In this document: positions 8,631-15,716 of the stretch, in pieces
How positions within the stretch are numbered: the first letter of the stretch is position 1
Layout of the letters: each line of letters begins with the position of its first letter
Source of the DNA: Gammaproteobacteria bacterium 28-57-27
GTDB taxonomy: Bacteria; Pseudomonadota; Gammaproteobacteria; Halothiobacillales; Halothiobacillaceae
Length of the DNA: 64,000 nucleotides
Direction of reading: 5' to 3'
Assembly: GCA_002281735.1 (NCBI GenBank)
Contig: NCGK01000003.1
Location: forward strand, 1 to 64,000
Position numbers and translations under genes: made by a program
Notes under the pieces: generated by a model
The model's database searches: none
Told to the model about the DNA's origin: nothing
Seen by the model: only the letters and a program-made list of their open reading frames with translations

Positions 8631-8657
8631 GGAAACGCTGAGTCCATCAGCGTTTCA
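8631..8657. repeat. Solo hairpin related to the five-hairpin element
   Basis: AAACGCTGA (8633-8641) and TCAGCGTTT (8647-8655) form a perfect 9-bp stem with loop GTCCA in the mlaE-mlaD gap. The arms equal those of the outer hairpin of the 146-bp element at 19.2 and 36.8 kb; only the loop differs. It may attenuate or stabilise the mla transcript. Confidence 0.6.
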
Positions 8658-8672
8658 GTAGGGGTTGAGTAA

Positions 8673-9146
8673 GTGCAGGAAAATAATTTGCGAGATATTT
8701 GGGTTGGACTGTTTGTCGCACTGGGTTTGCTGGCATTAACCTTGTTGGCTTTACATGTCAGTAATCTGCTGAGTCTGCCTTCGGGAAAAGGGTATTTCGT
8801 CACGGCTGAATTCGACAATATCGGCGGCCTGAAGGTGCGCGCTCCAGTCAAACTGAGTGGGGTCGTGGTTGGTCGGGTGGAAAGTATATCGATTGATTCA
8901 AAAAACTTTCGTGCGGTGGTGGGTATGAATATTGAATCGAATTATTCCATCTTTCCCATAGATAGCTCGGCGGCGATTTATACCTCTGGTCTGTTGGGGG
9001 AGCAATATATTGGCCTTTCACCGGGTGCCGAAGATGCCGTGCTGAAATCAGGTGATCGCATTGCTTTGACCCAATCGGCGATTGTTTTGGAAACCTTAAT
9101 CAGTCAGTTTTTATTCAATAAAGCCGCCGAAGGCGACAAAAAATAA
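8673..9146 (+). CDS. mlaD: Outer-membrane asymmetry maintenance protein MlaD (MCE domain)
   Basis: This 157-residue protein has one N-terminal membrane helix (WVGLFVALGLLALTLLALHV) followed by a single MCE/MlaD domain (about 38-120) with FDNIGGLKVRAPVKLSGVVVGRV and TSGLLGEQYIGL. MlaD forms a hexameric ring on the MlaFE core and passes lipids to MlaC. Translation starts at GTG 8673 behind AGGGGTTGAG. A tolC-like gene follows after 14 bp in place of mlaC, which comes next. Confidence 0.94.
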   Translation: MQENNLRDIWVGLFVALGLLALTLLALHVSNLLSLPSGKGYFVTAEFDNIGGLKVRAPVKLSGVVVGRVESISIDSKNFRAVVGMNIESNYSIFPIDSSAAIYTSGLLGEQYIGLSPGAEDAVLKSGDRIALTQSAIVLETLISQFLFNKAAEGDKK

Positions 9147-9160
9147 TTGAGATCAAAAGC

Positions 9161-10546
9161 ATGAACATTATTTCGAGTGTGAAGAAACAGCGATTGAGTT
9201 CTATCCTGCTGGCGGCTTTGTTTTGCGCTGCGCCGGGTGCGACATGGGCGGTGAGTGTCAATCTGGATCAGGCCGTGGATATGGCCTTGAACAGCGATCC
9301 ACGCATCAGGGAGCGCGAGGCGGTCGTCGAGCGGGCACGCGGATTGCTGGATGAGGTTTACGGGCGTGCAGGATTGCGCATTGATGCCAACGCTTATGTT
9401 TCTGCGGTTCCCGGTGTGGACGGTGGGATTTTCCAAAATGGTGCCAGCACCTGTACGACCTGCACTCTGCGCGATGATGCCGGCAAGTTTGATGACGGGA
9501 TTTCAGTGCTGGCGGGTTTGCAGTTTGCTTTGGTGCAGCCGTTATATACCTTTGGCAAGGTGGAAAACTATTCCGAGGCGGCGCGCAATAATATTCAGGT
9601 GCGTGAAGGCGATGTGCGTTTAACGCGCGCACAAACCCAATTGGATGTGCGCCGTGCCTATTATGGCTATTTGACTGCACGTGATACGCGGGTGTTTTTG
9701 GTTGATTTGCTGGCCAAGGTGGATACGGTGATTAGCGGAATAGAAAAACGTAAGTCATCCGGCAAAACTGTGTCTGAGGGAAATGCGTACGCGATGCAGG
9801 CGGTGCGTGGCTCGGTGGGGCGTTATCTTGCGCAAGCCAAAGCCATTGAAGCGGTGTCGATGGATGGACTGAAAACCCTGGTCGGTATTCCACTCTCATC
9901 CCAGCTTGAAGTGAGCGATGCGCATATCGAAGCGGTTGCTTTGCCCGAAGGCTCGGTGGATGAATTGGTTAAAGTGGCTTTGGCGCAGCGGGAGGAAATG
10001 GCACAGGTCGAATCAGGGATGACGGCTTTGCGGGCGATGGTTAAAGCGCGGCGTGCCGAGATGTACCCGGATGTGTATGCGGCAGTGGTCGGCGGCGCTG
10101 CGGTTGCGCCAGGACGGGACACGCTGGATAACCCGTATATCTTCGATAATTTTAATCACGCCTATGCCGCGCCGGTATTGGGCGTGGGTTGGAATATTCG
10201 CCCTGGTTTGGTGAATGCACAAACACGCCAGGCCGAAGCTGACTTACGTGAAGTGACCGAAAAAGCCAATTTTGCGCGTATTGGTATTCCGTTCCAGGTC
10301 GCCGAAGCCTATCACCGTGCCAAGGGTGGAGCAGAAGCAGTGCAACACCTCAAAGAGGGTTTTACGGCGGGTCGTCGCTGGTTTACCACGGTATTTATGG
10401 ATAGCGAAGCAGGGGCAGTGGACATGGCTTTGTTGGTTGAGGCGTTTCGTACCTATACTACAATGTACGGCGATTACCTTTTAGGTATCAACGATTACAA
10501 TATGCAGGTCGCGCAATTACGTCATGCACTTGGGGAGTGGAAGTAA
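9161..10546 (+). CDS. TolC-like outer-membrane efflux protein within the mla operon
   Basis: The 461 residues start with a cleavable signal peptide (ending near ATWA) and show outer-membrane-efflux-protein features. These include the N-terminal LDQAVDMALNSDPRIREREAVVERARG helix, the strand QFALVQPLYTFGKVENYSEAARNN, and a second half (from about 235) repeating the helical pattern (VDELVKVALAQREEMAQVESGMTALRAMVKARRAEMYPDVY). Such proteins form trimeric channels spanning outer membrane and periplasm. It lies between mlaD and mlaC (14 bp after mlaD; its stop overlaps the mlaC start as TAATG), so it is co-expressed with the lipid transporter. No membrane-fusion protein or RND pump is nearby. A role as outer-membrane partner of the Mla machinery is an inference from context. 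Confidence 0.85.
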   Translation: MNIISSVKKQRLSSILLAALFCAAPGATWAVSVNLDQAVDMALNSDPRIREREAVVERARGLLDEVYGRAGLRIDANAYVSAVPGVDGGIFQNGASTCTTCTLRDDAGKFDDGISVLAGLQFALVQPLYTFGKVENYSEAARNNIQVREGDVRLTRAQTQLDVRRAYYGYLTARDTRVFLVDLLAKVDTVISGIEKRKSSGKTVSEGNAYAMQAVRGSVGRYLAQAKAIEAVSMDGLKTLVGIPLSSQLEVSDAHIEAVALPEGSVDELVKVALAQREEMAQVESGMTALRAMVKARRAEMYPDVYAAVVGGAAVAPGRDTLDNPYIFDNFNHAYAAPVLGVGWNIRPGLVNAQTRQAEADLREVTEKANFARIGIPFQVAEAYHRAKGGAEAVQHLKEGFTAGRRWFTTVFMDSEAGAVDMALLVEAFRTYTTMYGDYLLGINDYNMQVAQLRHALGEWK

Positions 10547-11175
10547 TGCTTTTCCCACGTCGAAATTTTCTTGTCGCATTATTGGCTCCAACTTTAATCT
10601 TGGGCTCTTCAGTGAGTTTGAACGCAGCTTCCACCGTGGATGAAAGCGCAATGAGCCTGGTTAAAGCGACTTCGGACGAGGTTCTTGCGGCGATTAAAGC
10701 CAATGAGGAAAAAATCAAGGCAGACCCCAAAGTGGTGAATGCTTTGGTCGAGAAGATTGTATTGCCGCATATTGATTTTCAAACCATGAGCAAACTGGTG
10801 CTGGCGGTGAATTGGCGTAGGGCGACATCGGCGCAGCAAACCGTGTTTACCGATGAGTTTCGTGATTTACTGGTGCGCACTTACTCCAAGTCGCTAGGCG
10901 AATACGACGGGCAAAAAATCACTTATTTCCCCATGCGCCCGGAAACCGATCCCAAGGAAGCCTTGGTGCGTACCGAGATTCAGGCCAAATCGGGTATGCC
11001 GATTCCGGTGGCTTATCGTTTGCGTAAAAACGAGCAGGGTACGTGGAAGATTATCGACGTGGTGATCGATGAGGTCAGTTTGGTGAGCAATTACCGCAAT
11101 ACCTTTGCGCAGGATGTGCAGCGCGTGGGGATTGATGGTTTGATTAAGCAATTACGCCAAAGCAATGCGGAGTGA
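10546..11175 (+). CDS. mlaC: Periplasmic phospholipid-binding protein MlaC
   Basis: MlaC shuttles phospholipids across the periplasm. The start ATG 10546 overlaps the upstream TAA and has GGGGAG 8 bp before it, giving 209 residues with a signal peptide (FLVALLAPTLILGSSVSLNA). The MlaC/Ttg2D domain covers the rest: VLPHIDFQTMSKLVLAVNWRRA, FRDLLVRTYSKSLGEY, and the C-terminal WKIIDVVIDEVSLVSNYRNTF. It ends the operon; a strong palindrome follows 50 bp later. Confidence 0.93.
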   Translation: MLFPRRNFLVALLAPTLILGSSVSLNAASTVDESAMSLVKATSDEVLAAIKANEEKIKADPKVVNALVEKIVLPHIDFQTMSKLVLAVNWRRATSAQQTVFTDEFRDLLVRTYSKSLGEYDGQKITYFPMRPETDPKEALVRTEIQAKSGMPIPVAYRLRKNEQGTWKIIDVVIDEVSLVSNYRNTFAQDVQRVGIDGLIKQLRQSNAE

Positions 11176-11225
11176 CGTTGTGTTCTGCGTGTGGTGAAGC
11201 AAACATTCGGCGCATTACGTTGCGC

Positions 11226-11263
11226 TAACAGGCTGCTGAAATAAGTATTTCAGCAGCCTGTTA
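11226..11263. repeat. Perfect 18-bp inverted repeat after mlaC
   Basis: TAACAGGCTGCTGAAATA and its exact reverse complement are separated only by AG. It lies between mlaC (plus) and the cupin gene (minus), which converge. There is no T-run directly after the stem, so it may be a processed transcript end or a rho-independent terminator without a classic tail, or a mobile-element remnant. Confidence 0.75.
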
Positions 11264-11302
11264 ATTCGTCCTACGTGGGCTGGTTTCGCAAGCCTGTGCT
11301 TA

Positions 11303-11746
11303 TCAATCACTTGCGCTTTTTATAATGGTAATCGGCATACCTTGTTGGCCAGCATAGAAGATGATGATTTCTGCGGGTTCATCGCCTTCGTTTGCGCCGT
11401 AATGCCAGCGGTTGACCAATTCAACGATCGTGTCGCCGGCCTTGAGATGCAGGGTTTTGTTGTCTTCTGTAAATACGGTGAGTTCGCCTTTCAGAAGGAT
11501 GCCGGCATTTATGAAGGGATGGCGATGGGTTTTGAGGCGTGTTTTGGCTGGAATCGTGAATTTCAGCATGGTGATTTCGGGTTGACCGGCTTCATATGCG
11601 GGGAGCGTTTCGCCGTCCCAACTTTGGCTGGTTTTGGTGAGTGTTTCTACGATGATTTTATTATCATCGTGTGCCCATACTGAGCCTGTGAAGATTGAAC
11701 CAGTGATTGCACATGTTAAACATGCCCCAAAAAGTAATCTGTGCAT
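11303..11746 (-). CDS. Secreted cupin-domain protein
   Basis: From ATG 11746 (GGA nine bases upstream) the product has 147 residues with a signal peptide ending near SVWA. One cupin barrel follows: metal-binding motif 1 is HRHPFINAGILLKGELTVF (two His and a Glu) and motif 2 is IVELVNRWHYGAN with the final His. Small cupins of this type bind a metal and act in very different pathways, so no substrate can be named. An in-frame codon at 11773 would add nine residues and spoil the signal peptide. Confidence 0.75.
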   Translation of the reverse strand: MHRLLFGACLTCAITGSIFTGSVWAHDDNKIIVETLTKTSQSWDGETLPAYEAGQPEITMLKFTIPAKTRLKTHRHPFINAGILLKGELTVFTEDNKTLHLKAGDTIVELVNRWHYGANEGDEPAEIIIFYAGQQGMPITIIKSASD

Positions 11747-11879
11747 GATTTGTCGTCCTTCGCTGTTGTACACGGCAAACGCACCGCTTTAGCGTTGATG
11801 ACGCTAGCACGTACAGATTGAGATTTATACCTGAATCCGTTTGGGTGCTGCATCCCATGTGAACACACACTATTGATTT

Positions 11880-11997
11880 GGCACGATTAATCCATGAAGC
11901 TGTAGGGCGCGCCATGCGCACCGATGGGCTAAAAGGTGCGCATGGCGCACCCTACGGCTCGGCGGACAATCACGGATAAATCTAGCCGGATTAATAG
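11880..11997. repeat. 118-bp MITE-like repeat, copy 1
   Basis: A central stem pairs GTAGGGCGCGCCATGCGCACC (11902-11922) with GGTGCGCATGGCGCACCCTAC (11935-11955), with one G-T wobble. Short inverted ends ATTAATCC (11886-11893) and GGATTAAT (11988-11995) border it. A second copy in the same orientation lies at 59167-59284, and similarity runs the whole length, including CGGACAATCACGGATAA after the stem. It contains no ORF. Confidence 0.8.
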
Positions 11998-12021
11998 GAA
12001 CGCGCTGAGCGCTGTTTCCAT

Positions 12022-13362
12022 TCAATGCTGATGTTGTTGCGCCAACGTTCCAAAGTTGAACTGGTATTGCAGGAAAAACTCGTTGTAATTACGTTGTACG
12101 GCCTGGTCCTTGCCGCCGCTGGCTAGGGTTTCTGCAAACGTGCCGGACACGTTGGAAAGCTGGAAACGTAGCTGATTGTTGGCATTGATCTTCCAGGTCA
12201 GTACTCCGCTGATGCGATCTAGCGGGTCAAAGGCGCTGGTGTTGGTTGGGCCGACGCTGGCGGCCGCGCGGCTGGCTTCATGCGTCGTGCCTGCGCGGTC
12301 ATAGCGCAGGCCGATCTGCCAGCGCGGGAAAACGCCATAGAGCGCTTGCAGGGTGAAGGCATCGACGCTCAGATCACGCGGTTGTCCGATCAGGGCGGGT
12401 TTGAGTTCGTGATAGACCAAACTCATGTCCTTGTTCTGCATCCAGTATTCACCCAATAGCTGGATGTCGCCCAAGCCGTGCTCGGCACCAGACTCATAGT
12501 GATACGCCGCGTCCAGCCCCCACATGGAAGCTTCGCCTTGCAGACCGTGTTCGGCGTCATTGATGCCGGGATGGTAGGTGTGTAGCTCTTGGTGTAGGTC
12601 AGATTTGACCCATGAAACACCGCCCTTGAGGTGATGGTCAGGGGCGATTTCGCCGCCTATTTTGGCGAATGCCGTCCAGACATTCGGCCAGTTGTCCTTG
12701 TCCGCGTAGTGAATGGCTCGCCCCGATGTGGCGCTGGCGGTGTCACCAACATAGGCTGCAATGCCGTCGTTATCGCCTGTGAGTGCTTCGACACCCAGGC
12801 GTAAATCCAGCGAAGTAGGGGCTTTCCAAACAGCCTGTAAGCCTGTTCCGCTTAATGATCCGCCTAACAGCATTTGGTAGGGCAGAGCCTGATCGACGAA
12901 ATCCCAAGCGTGGGGATGCTTGTTGTTCAAAGAGCCGATGTCGCTCAGCATCTTGCCGGCTTTGAGTTGCAGCCCACCCGGCAAAAACTGGGTGCGTAAC
13001 CAGGCCTCTTCCAGCTCCAACCCGTCACTGGTCATCGACAAGTTCATACGCCCATCCAGCCATCCAGGAGCAAGCACACCAAAAGCCGCCTCGGCATTAT
13101 TGAGATTCAAACCCGTATCAAAGCCACCACCGTGGCTATGCCCATCTTCGCCTTCATGCTCATGCGAACCGTGCACGTTATAAATGCCCAAGGAGTCCTG
13201 AACCTTCAGATCCTGGGTTGCCTCGTAAGCGACACCATCCACAAAAAACTCCGCCGAAAAGTGCACATCCGGCAAATCGTTTTCAGAAGGTGTATCGGCT
13301 TGGGCAGAGATGGAAAGCAGGGACGAGCCGAGCAAAGCGGCAGACAACAACGGGCGGCACAT
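12022..13362 (-). CDS. His-rich outer-membrane beta-barrel protein, possibly zinc-related
   Basis: This 446-residue exported protein has a signal peptide (LLSAALLGSSLLSISAQA) and a C-terminus with alternating aromatic and polar residues (FFLQYQFNF) typical of outer-membrane barrels, then a QQHQH tail. Residues about 65-80 form a His/Glu/Gly-rich patch (HGSHEHEGEDGHSHGGG), suited to metal binding and probably near the barrel mouth. Many repeated strands such as LQLKAGKMLSDIG and WQIGLRYDRAG resemble porin-like proteins. A Zur-like palindrome lies between its promoter and start codon. Zinc uptake is an inference from His content and operator; no transport data can be read from sequence. Confidence 0.75.
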   Translation of the reverse strand: MCRPLLSAALLGSSLLSISAQADTPSENDLPDVHFSAEFFVDGVAYEATQDLKVQDSLGIYNVHGSHEHEGEDGHSHGGGFDTGLNLNNAEAAFGVLAPGWLDGRMNLSMTSDGLELEEAWLRTQFLPGGLQLKAGKMLSDIGSLNNKHPHAWDFVDQALPYQMLLGGSLSGTGLQAVWKAPTSLDLRLGVEALTGDNDGIAAYVGDTASATSGRAIHYADKDNWPNVWTAFAKIGGEIAPDHHLKGGVSWVKSDLHQELHTYHPGINDAEHGLQGEASMWGLDAAYHYESGAEHGLGDIQLLGEYWMQNKDMSLVYHELKPALIGQPRDLSVDAFTLQALYGVFPRWQIGLRYDRAGTTHEASRAAASVGPTNTSAFDPLDRISGVLTWKINANNQLRFQLSNVSGTFAETLASGGKDQAVQRNYNEFFLQYQFNFGTLAQQHQH

Positions 13363-13376
13363 GAATCATCCTTTTG

Positions 13377-13389
13377 GTTACTTTATAAC
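13377..13389 (-). promoter_or_regulatory. Possible Zur operator upstream of the His-rich OMP
   Basis: On the minus strand the site reads GTTATAAAGTAAC, matching 10 of 12 fixed positions of the gammaproteobacterial Zur core GTTATA-n-TATAAC. It lies 15 bp before the start codon and downstream of the predicted -10 box, where a bound repressor would block transcription. Confidence 0.5.
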
Positions 13390-13400
13390 GTAAGCTGGGC

Positions 13401-13428
13401 ATTCTACACACAAGCGCGCAGTGGACAA
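13401..13428 (-). promoter_or_regulatory. Predicted sigma-70 promoter of the His-rich OMP gene
   Basis: On the minus strand TTGTCC (-35) and TAGAAT (-10) are 16 bp apart, with TGTG before the -10 as in extended -10 promoters. It would start transcription just upstream of the Zur-like palindrome. Confidence 0.45.
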
Positions 13429-13589
13429 GATGACCCGGGCTGGGGGAAAAGATGAGAGCATGATTGGGTTGTAAACCATGGTGCGTGGCCGATGACAGAG
13501 AGGAATCAAGTGCGCGGCTTTGGGTGCGGTTCTTGTGCTTGGATGTGCTAAAGTTGCGCCCCCATTAATTCTTGCAAGCGCATTCATTC

Positions 13590-14696
13590 ATGAACCTCAA
13601 CAGTACCGAGGACATCCTTGACGATCTGCGCGCTGGGCGCATGGTCATCATCATGGATGACGAAAACCGTGAAAACGAAGGCGATCTTTTGATGCTCGCC
13701 GACAAGGTGCGCGCTGAAGATATCAACTTCATGGCGCGCTACGGGCGCGGGCTGATTTGCCTGACACTGACTCAAGAGCGTTGCGAGCGTTTGCGCCTAC
13801 CCTTGATGGTCAGCCGTTCAAACGAGGCCTTTGGCACCAATTTCACCGTGTCGATTGAGGCCGCCGAGGGTGTGACCACCGGAATTTCTGCCGCTGACCG
13901 TGCGCGCACGGTGCAGGCGGCGGTGGCCAAGGAGGCGCGGGCGGAGGATGTGGTGCAGCCTGGGCATGTGTTTCCGTTGATGGCGCGTCCGGGCGGGGTT
14001 TTGACCCGCGCGGGTCACACCGAAGCGGGTTGTGATCTGGCGCGACTGGCCGGAGCTGAGCCTGCGGCGGTGATCGTAGAGATTTTGAACGAGGATGGCA
14101 GCATGGCGCGCCGTCCTGATCTGGAAAAATTCGCGGCGGAACATGAGCTCAAGATCGGCACGATTGAAGATCTGATTCGCTATCGTCTCAAGCACGAACA
14201 CAGTGTGGAGCGTGTGGCGGAATCAACCTTCCCCACGCGCTTTGGTGAATTCCGTCTGCATGCCTATCAGGATAGCGTGGATGGTTTGGTGCATCTGGCC
14301 TTGGTCAAAGGCGTGCCCAAGGCCGATACGCCGACCACGGTGCGCGTGCAGGTACAAAATACCTTGTGCGATGTGTTGTACGGTGAACCGGGTTGCGGTT
14401 GGCCATTGGATGACGCGCTGCAACGCATTGCGCAGGCGGAATGTGGTGTGTTGGTCTTGTTGCGTCCGACTGAAGAACCGCGTGATTTGGTGCGCCGGAT
14501 TCAAATGCTCGCCGTAGGGAACCGTGCCGAGGAAAAATTTGGCGAAGGCGCCGCGCAAGACCAGCGTACCTATGGCATTGGTGCACAAATTCTTCTCGAT
14601 TTGGGCGTGCGCAAAATGCACATCATGTCGGCACCCAAACGTTTCCATGCGCTTGCAGGCTTTGGTCTGGAAGCGGTCGATTATGTCTCTGATTAA
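13590..14696 (+). CDS. ribB: 3,4-dihydroxy-2-butanone 4-phosphate synthase with degenerate GTP cyclohydrolase II-like domain (RibBX type)
   Basis: Residues 1-205 form an intact DHBP synthase with acidic loop [11 protein letters not shown] (23-33) and [16 protein letters not shown] (150-165); it makes the four-carbon precursor of riboflavin. Residues about 212-368 follow the GTP cyclohydrolase II fold (start FGEFRLHAY, end [12 protein letters not shown]) but lack the catalytic SECLTGD and the zinc-binding RCDCG motif; the region reads [18 protein letters not shown]. This matches known RibBX proteins, whose second domain does not make the pyrimidine precursor, so a separate RibA is expected elsewhere. 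I chose ATG 13590; the ribosome site is weak. No FMN riboswitch is visible upstream. ribH follows after 12 bp. Confidence 0.9.
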   Translation: MNLNSTEDILDDLRAGRMVIIMDDENRENEGDLLMLADKVRAEDINFMARYGRGLICLTLTQERCERLRLPLMVSRSNEAFGTNFTVSIEAAEGVTTGISAADRARTVQAAVAKEARAEDVVQPGHVFPLMARPGGVLTRAGHTEAGCDLARLAGAEPAAVIVEILNEDGSMARRPDLEKFAAEHELKIGTIEDLIRYRLKHEHSVERVAESTFPTRFGEFRLHAYQDSVDGLVHLALVKGVPKADTPTTVRVQVQNTLCDVLYGEPGCGWPLDDALQRIAQAECGVLVLLRPTEEPRDLVRRIQMLAVGNRAEEKFGEGAAQDQRTYGIGAQILLDLGVRKMHIMSAPKRFHALAGFGLEAVDYVSD

Positions 14697-14708
14697 GGTG
14701 AGTTTTCC

Positions 14709-15185
14709 ATGAGCGGCATTCGTACTATTGAAGGTGGCCTGACGATTGAAGCAGGTCGTTTCGTCATTTTGGTGACCCGTTTCAACGGTTTTATTTGTGA
14801 GTCCTTGCTGGCGGGTGCGCTGGACGGTTTGAAGCGTCATGGTGTGAAGGATGAAAACATCCGCATCGTGCGTGTGCCGGGCGCGTATGAGCTGCCTTTG
14901 GTGGCGCAAAAAGTCGCCGCCCGCGCGGATTGTGACGCGATTATTGCTCTCGGTGCGGTGATTCGTGGCTCCACGGCGCATTTCGATTATGTGGCGGGTG
15001 AAGCTGCCAAGGGGTTGTCGAGTGTGGGCTTGGATTTTGGTTTGCCTGTGGTGTTTGGGGTGTTGACCACCGATACCATTGAGCAGGCGATTGAGCGCGC
15101 GGGCACCAAGGCGGGCAACAAGGGCTTTGAATCGGCGATGACCGCGATTGAAATGGTGAATCTGCTTGACCAAATTGAGGCTTGA
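14709..15185 (+). CDS. ribH: 6,7-dimethyl-8-ribityllumazine synthase
   Basis: RibH joins the ribB product with 5-amino-6-ribitylaminouracil to give lumazine, the penultimate riboflavin step. The 158 residues show [19 protein letters not shown], the substrate loop [13 protein letters not shown], and [17 protein letters not shown] with the catalytic histidine; [26 protein letters not shown] closes the active site. It starts at ATG 14709 behind AAGGTGAG and lies between ribB and nusB, the standard proteobacterial order. Confidence 0.97.
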   Translation: MSGIRTIEGGLTIEAGRFVILVTRFNGFICESLLAGALDGLKRHGVKDENIRIVRVPGAYELPLVAQKVAARADCDAIIALGAVIRGSTAHFDYVAGEAAKGLSSVGLDFGLPVVFGVLTTDTIEQAIERAGTKAGNKGFESAMTAIEMVNLLDQIEA

Positions 15186-15186
15186 T

Positions 15187-15663
15187 GTGACTGAAACCTC
15201 GACTAAATTTCGTCGTGCACGTCCTGCCCCTCCCGGTATGGCCGCACGTCGACGTGCGCGTCGCAAGGCGATTCAGGCGCTGTATCAACTGCAAGTCAAT
15301 CCGACCTCGGTGGTGGAATTGGAGGCGCAGTTTATGCAGGAGCCGGATATTTTAAAGGCCGATCTGGAGCATTTTCGCAAGCTATTGCACGGCATTGTTG
15401 CCAGTCGGCAGGAACTGGACGCGCTGCTCGCGCCGCTGGTCAGCCGTCCGCTGGAGGAGGTCGATCCGATCGAACACGCGGTGCTATGGGTGGGGGCGTT
15501 CGAGCTGCGTGATTGCCTGGATATGCCTTACCGCGTGGTGATGAACGAGGCCATTGAGTTGGGCAAAATGTTCGGCGCGGAAGGCAGTCACGGCTTTGTG
15601 AACGGCGTGTTGGACAGGCTGGTGCCGAGCTTGCGTGCGGCTGAGTTCAAGCAGCCGGATTAA
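15187..15663 (+). CDS. nusB: Transcription antitermination factor NusB
   Basis: NusB binds boxA RNA with NusE and helps rRNA operon transcription. I place the start at GTG 15187, one base after the ribH stop, with GAGG 6 bp upstream, giving 158 residues; TTG 15166 or ATG 15238 are alternatives. The Arg-rich N-terminus (ARRRARRKAIQALYQLQ) is the RNA-binding face, and the conserved DPIEHAVLWVGAFELR, YRVVMNEAIELGKMFG and FVNGVLDRL follow. The basic extension before residue 18 is longer than in E. coli NusB. Confidence 0.93.
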   Translation: MTETSTKFRRARPAPPGMAARRRARRKAIQALYQLQVNPTSVVELEAQFMQEPDILKADLEHFRKLLHGIVASRQELDALLAPLVSRPLEEVDPIEHAVLWVGAFELRDCLDMPYRVVMNEAIELGKMFGAEGSHGFVNGVLDRLVPSLRAAEFKQPD

Positions 15664-15676
15664 CGGTTGCCTTTTA

Positions 15677-15713
15677 CTCCCTCCCCCTCGACGGGGGAGG
15701 GGTGGGGTGAGGG
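15677..15713. repeat. GC-rich palindromic repeat preceding thiL
   Basis: CCCTCCCCC and GGGGGAGGG (15679-15701) pair around TCGAC, followed by GGTGGGGTGAGGG. The same unit, with loop TTGAC, occurs at 40896-40918. The purine-rich 3' part directly provides the thiL ribosome binding site. Confidence 0.75.
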
Positions 15714-15716
15714 CAT

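Noticed and set aside
11878-11895. TGGCACGATTAATCC as a sigma-54 promoter.
   Set aside because: The -12 GC element is missing, and the stretch is the end of a repeat.
13363-13589. Possible FMN riboswitch before ribB.
   Set aside because: No AGGGGCAR-like core or multi-branched stem pattern is visible in this stretch.
14223-15266. 347-codon minus-strand frame across ribB and ribH.
   Set aside because: It is antisense to two well-supported genes and shows low-complexity Arg/His/Gln composition.
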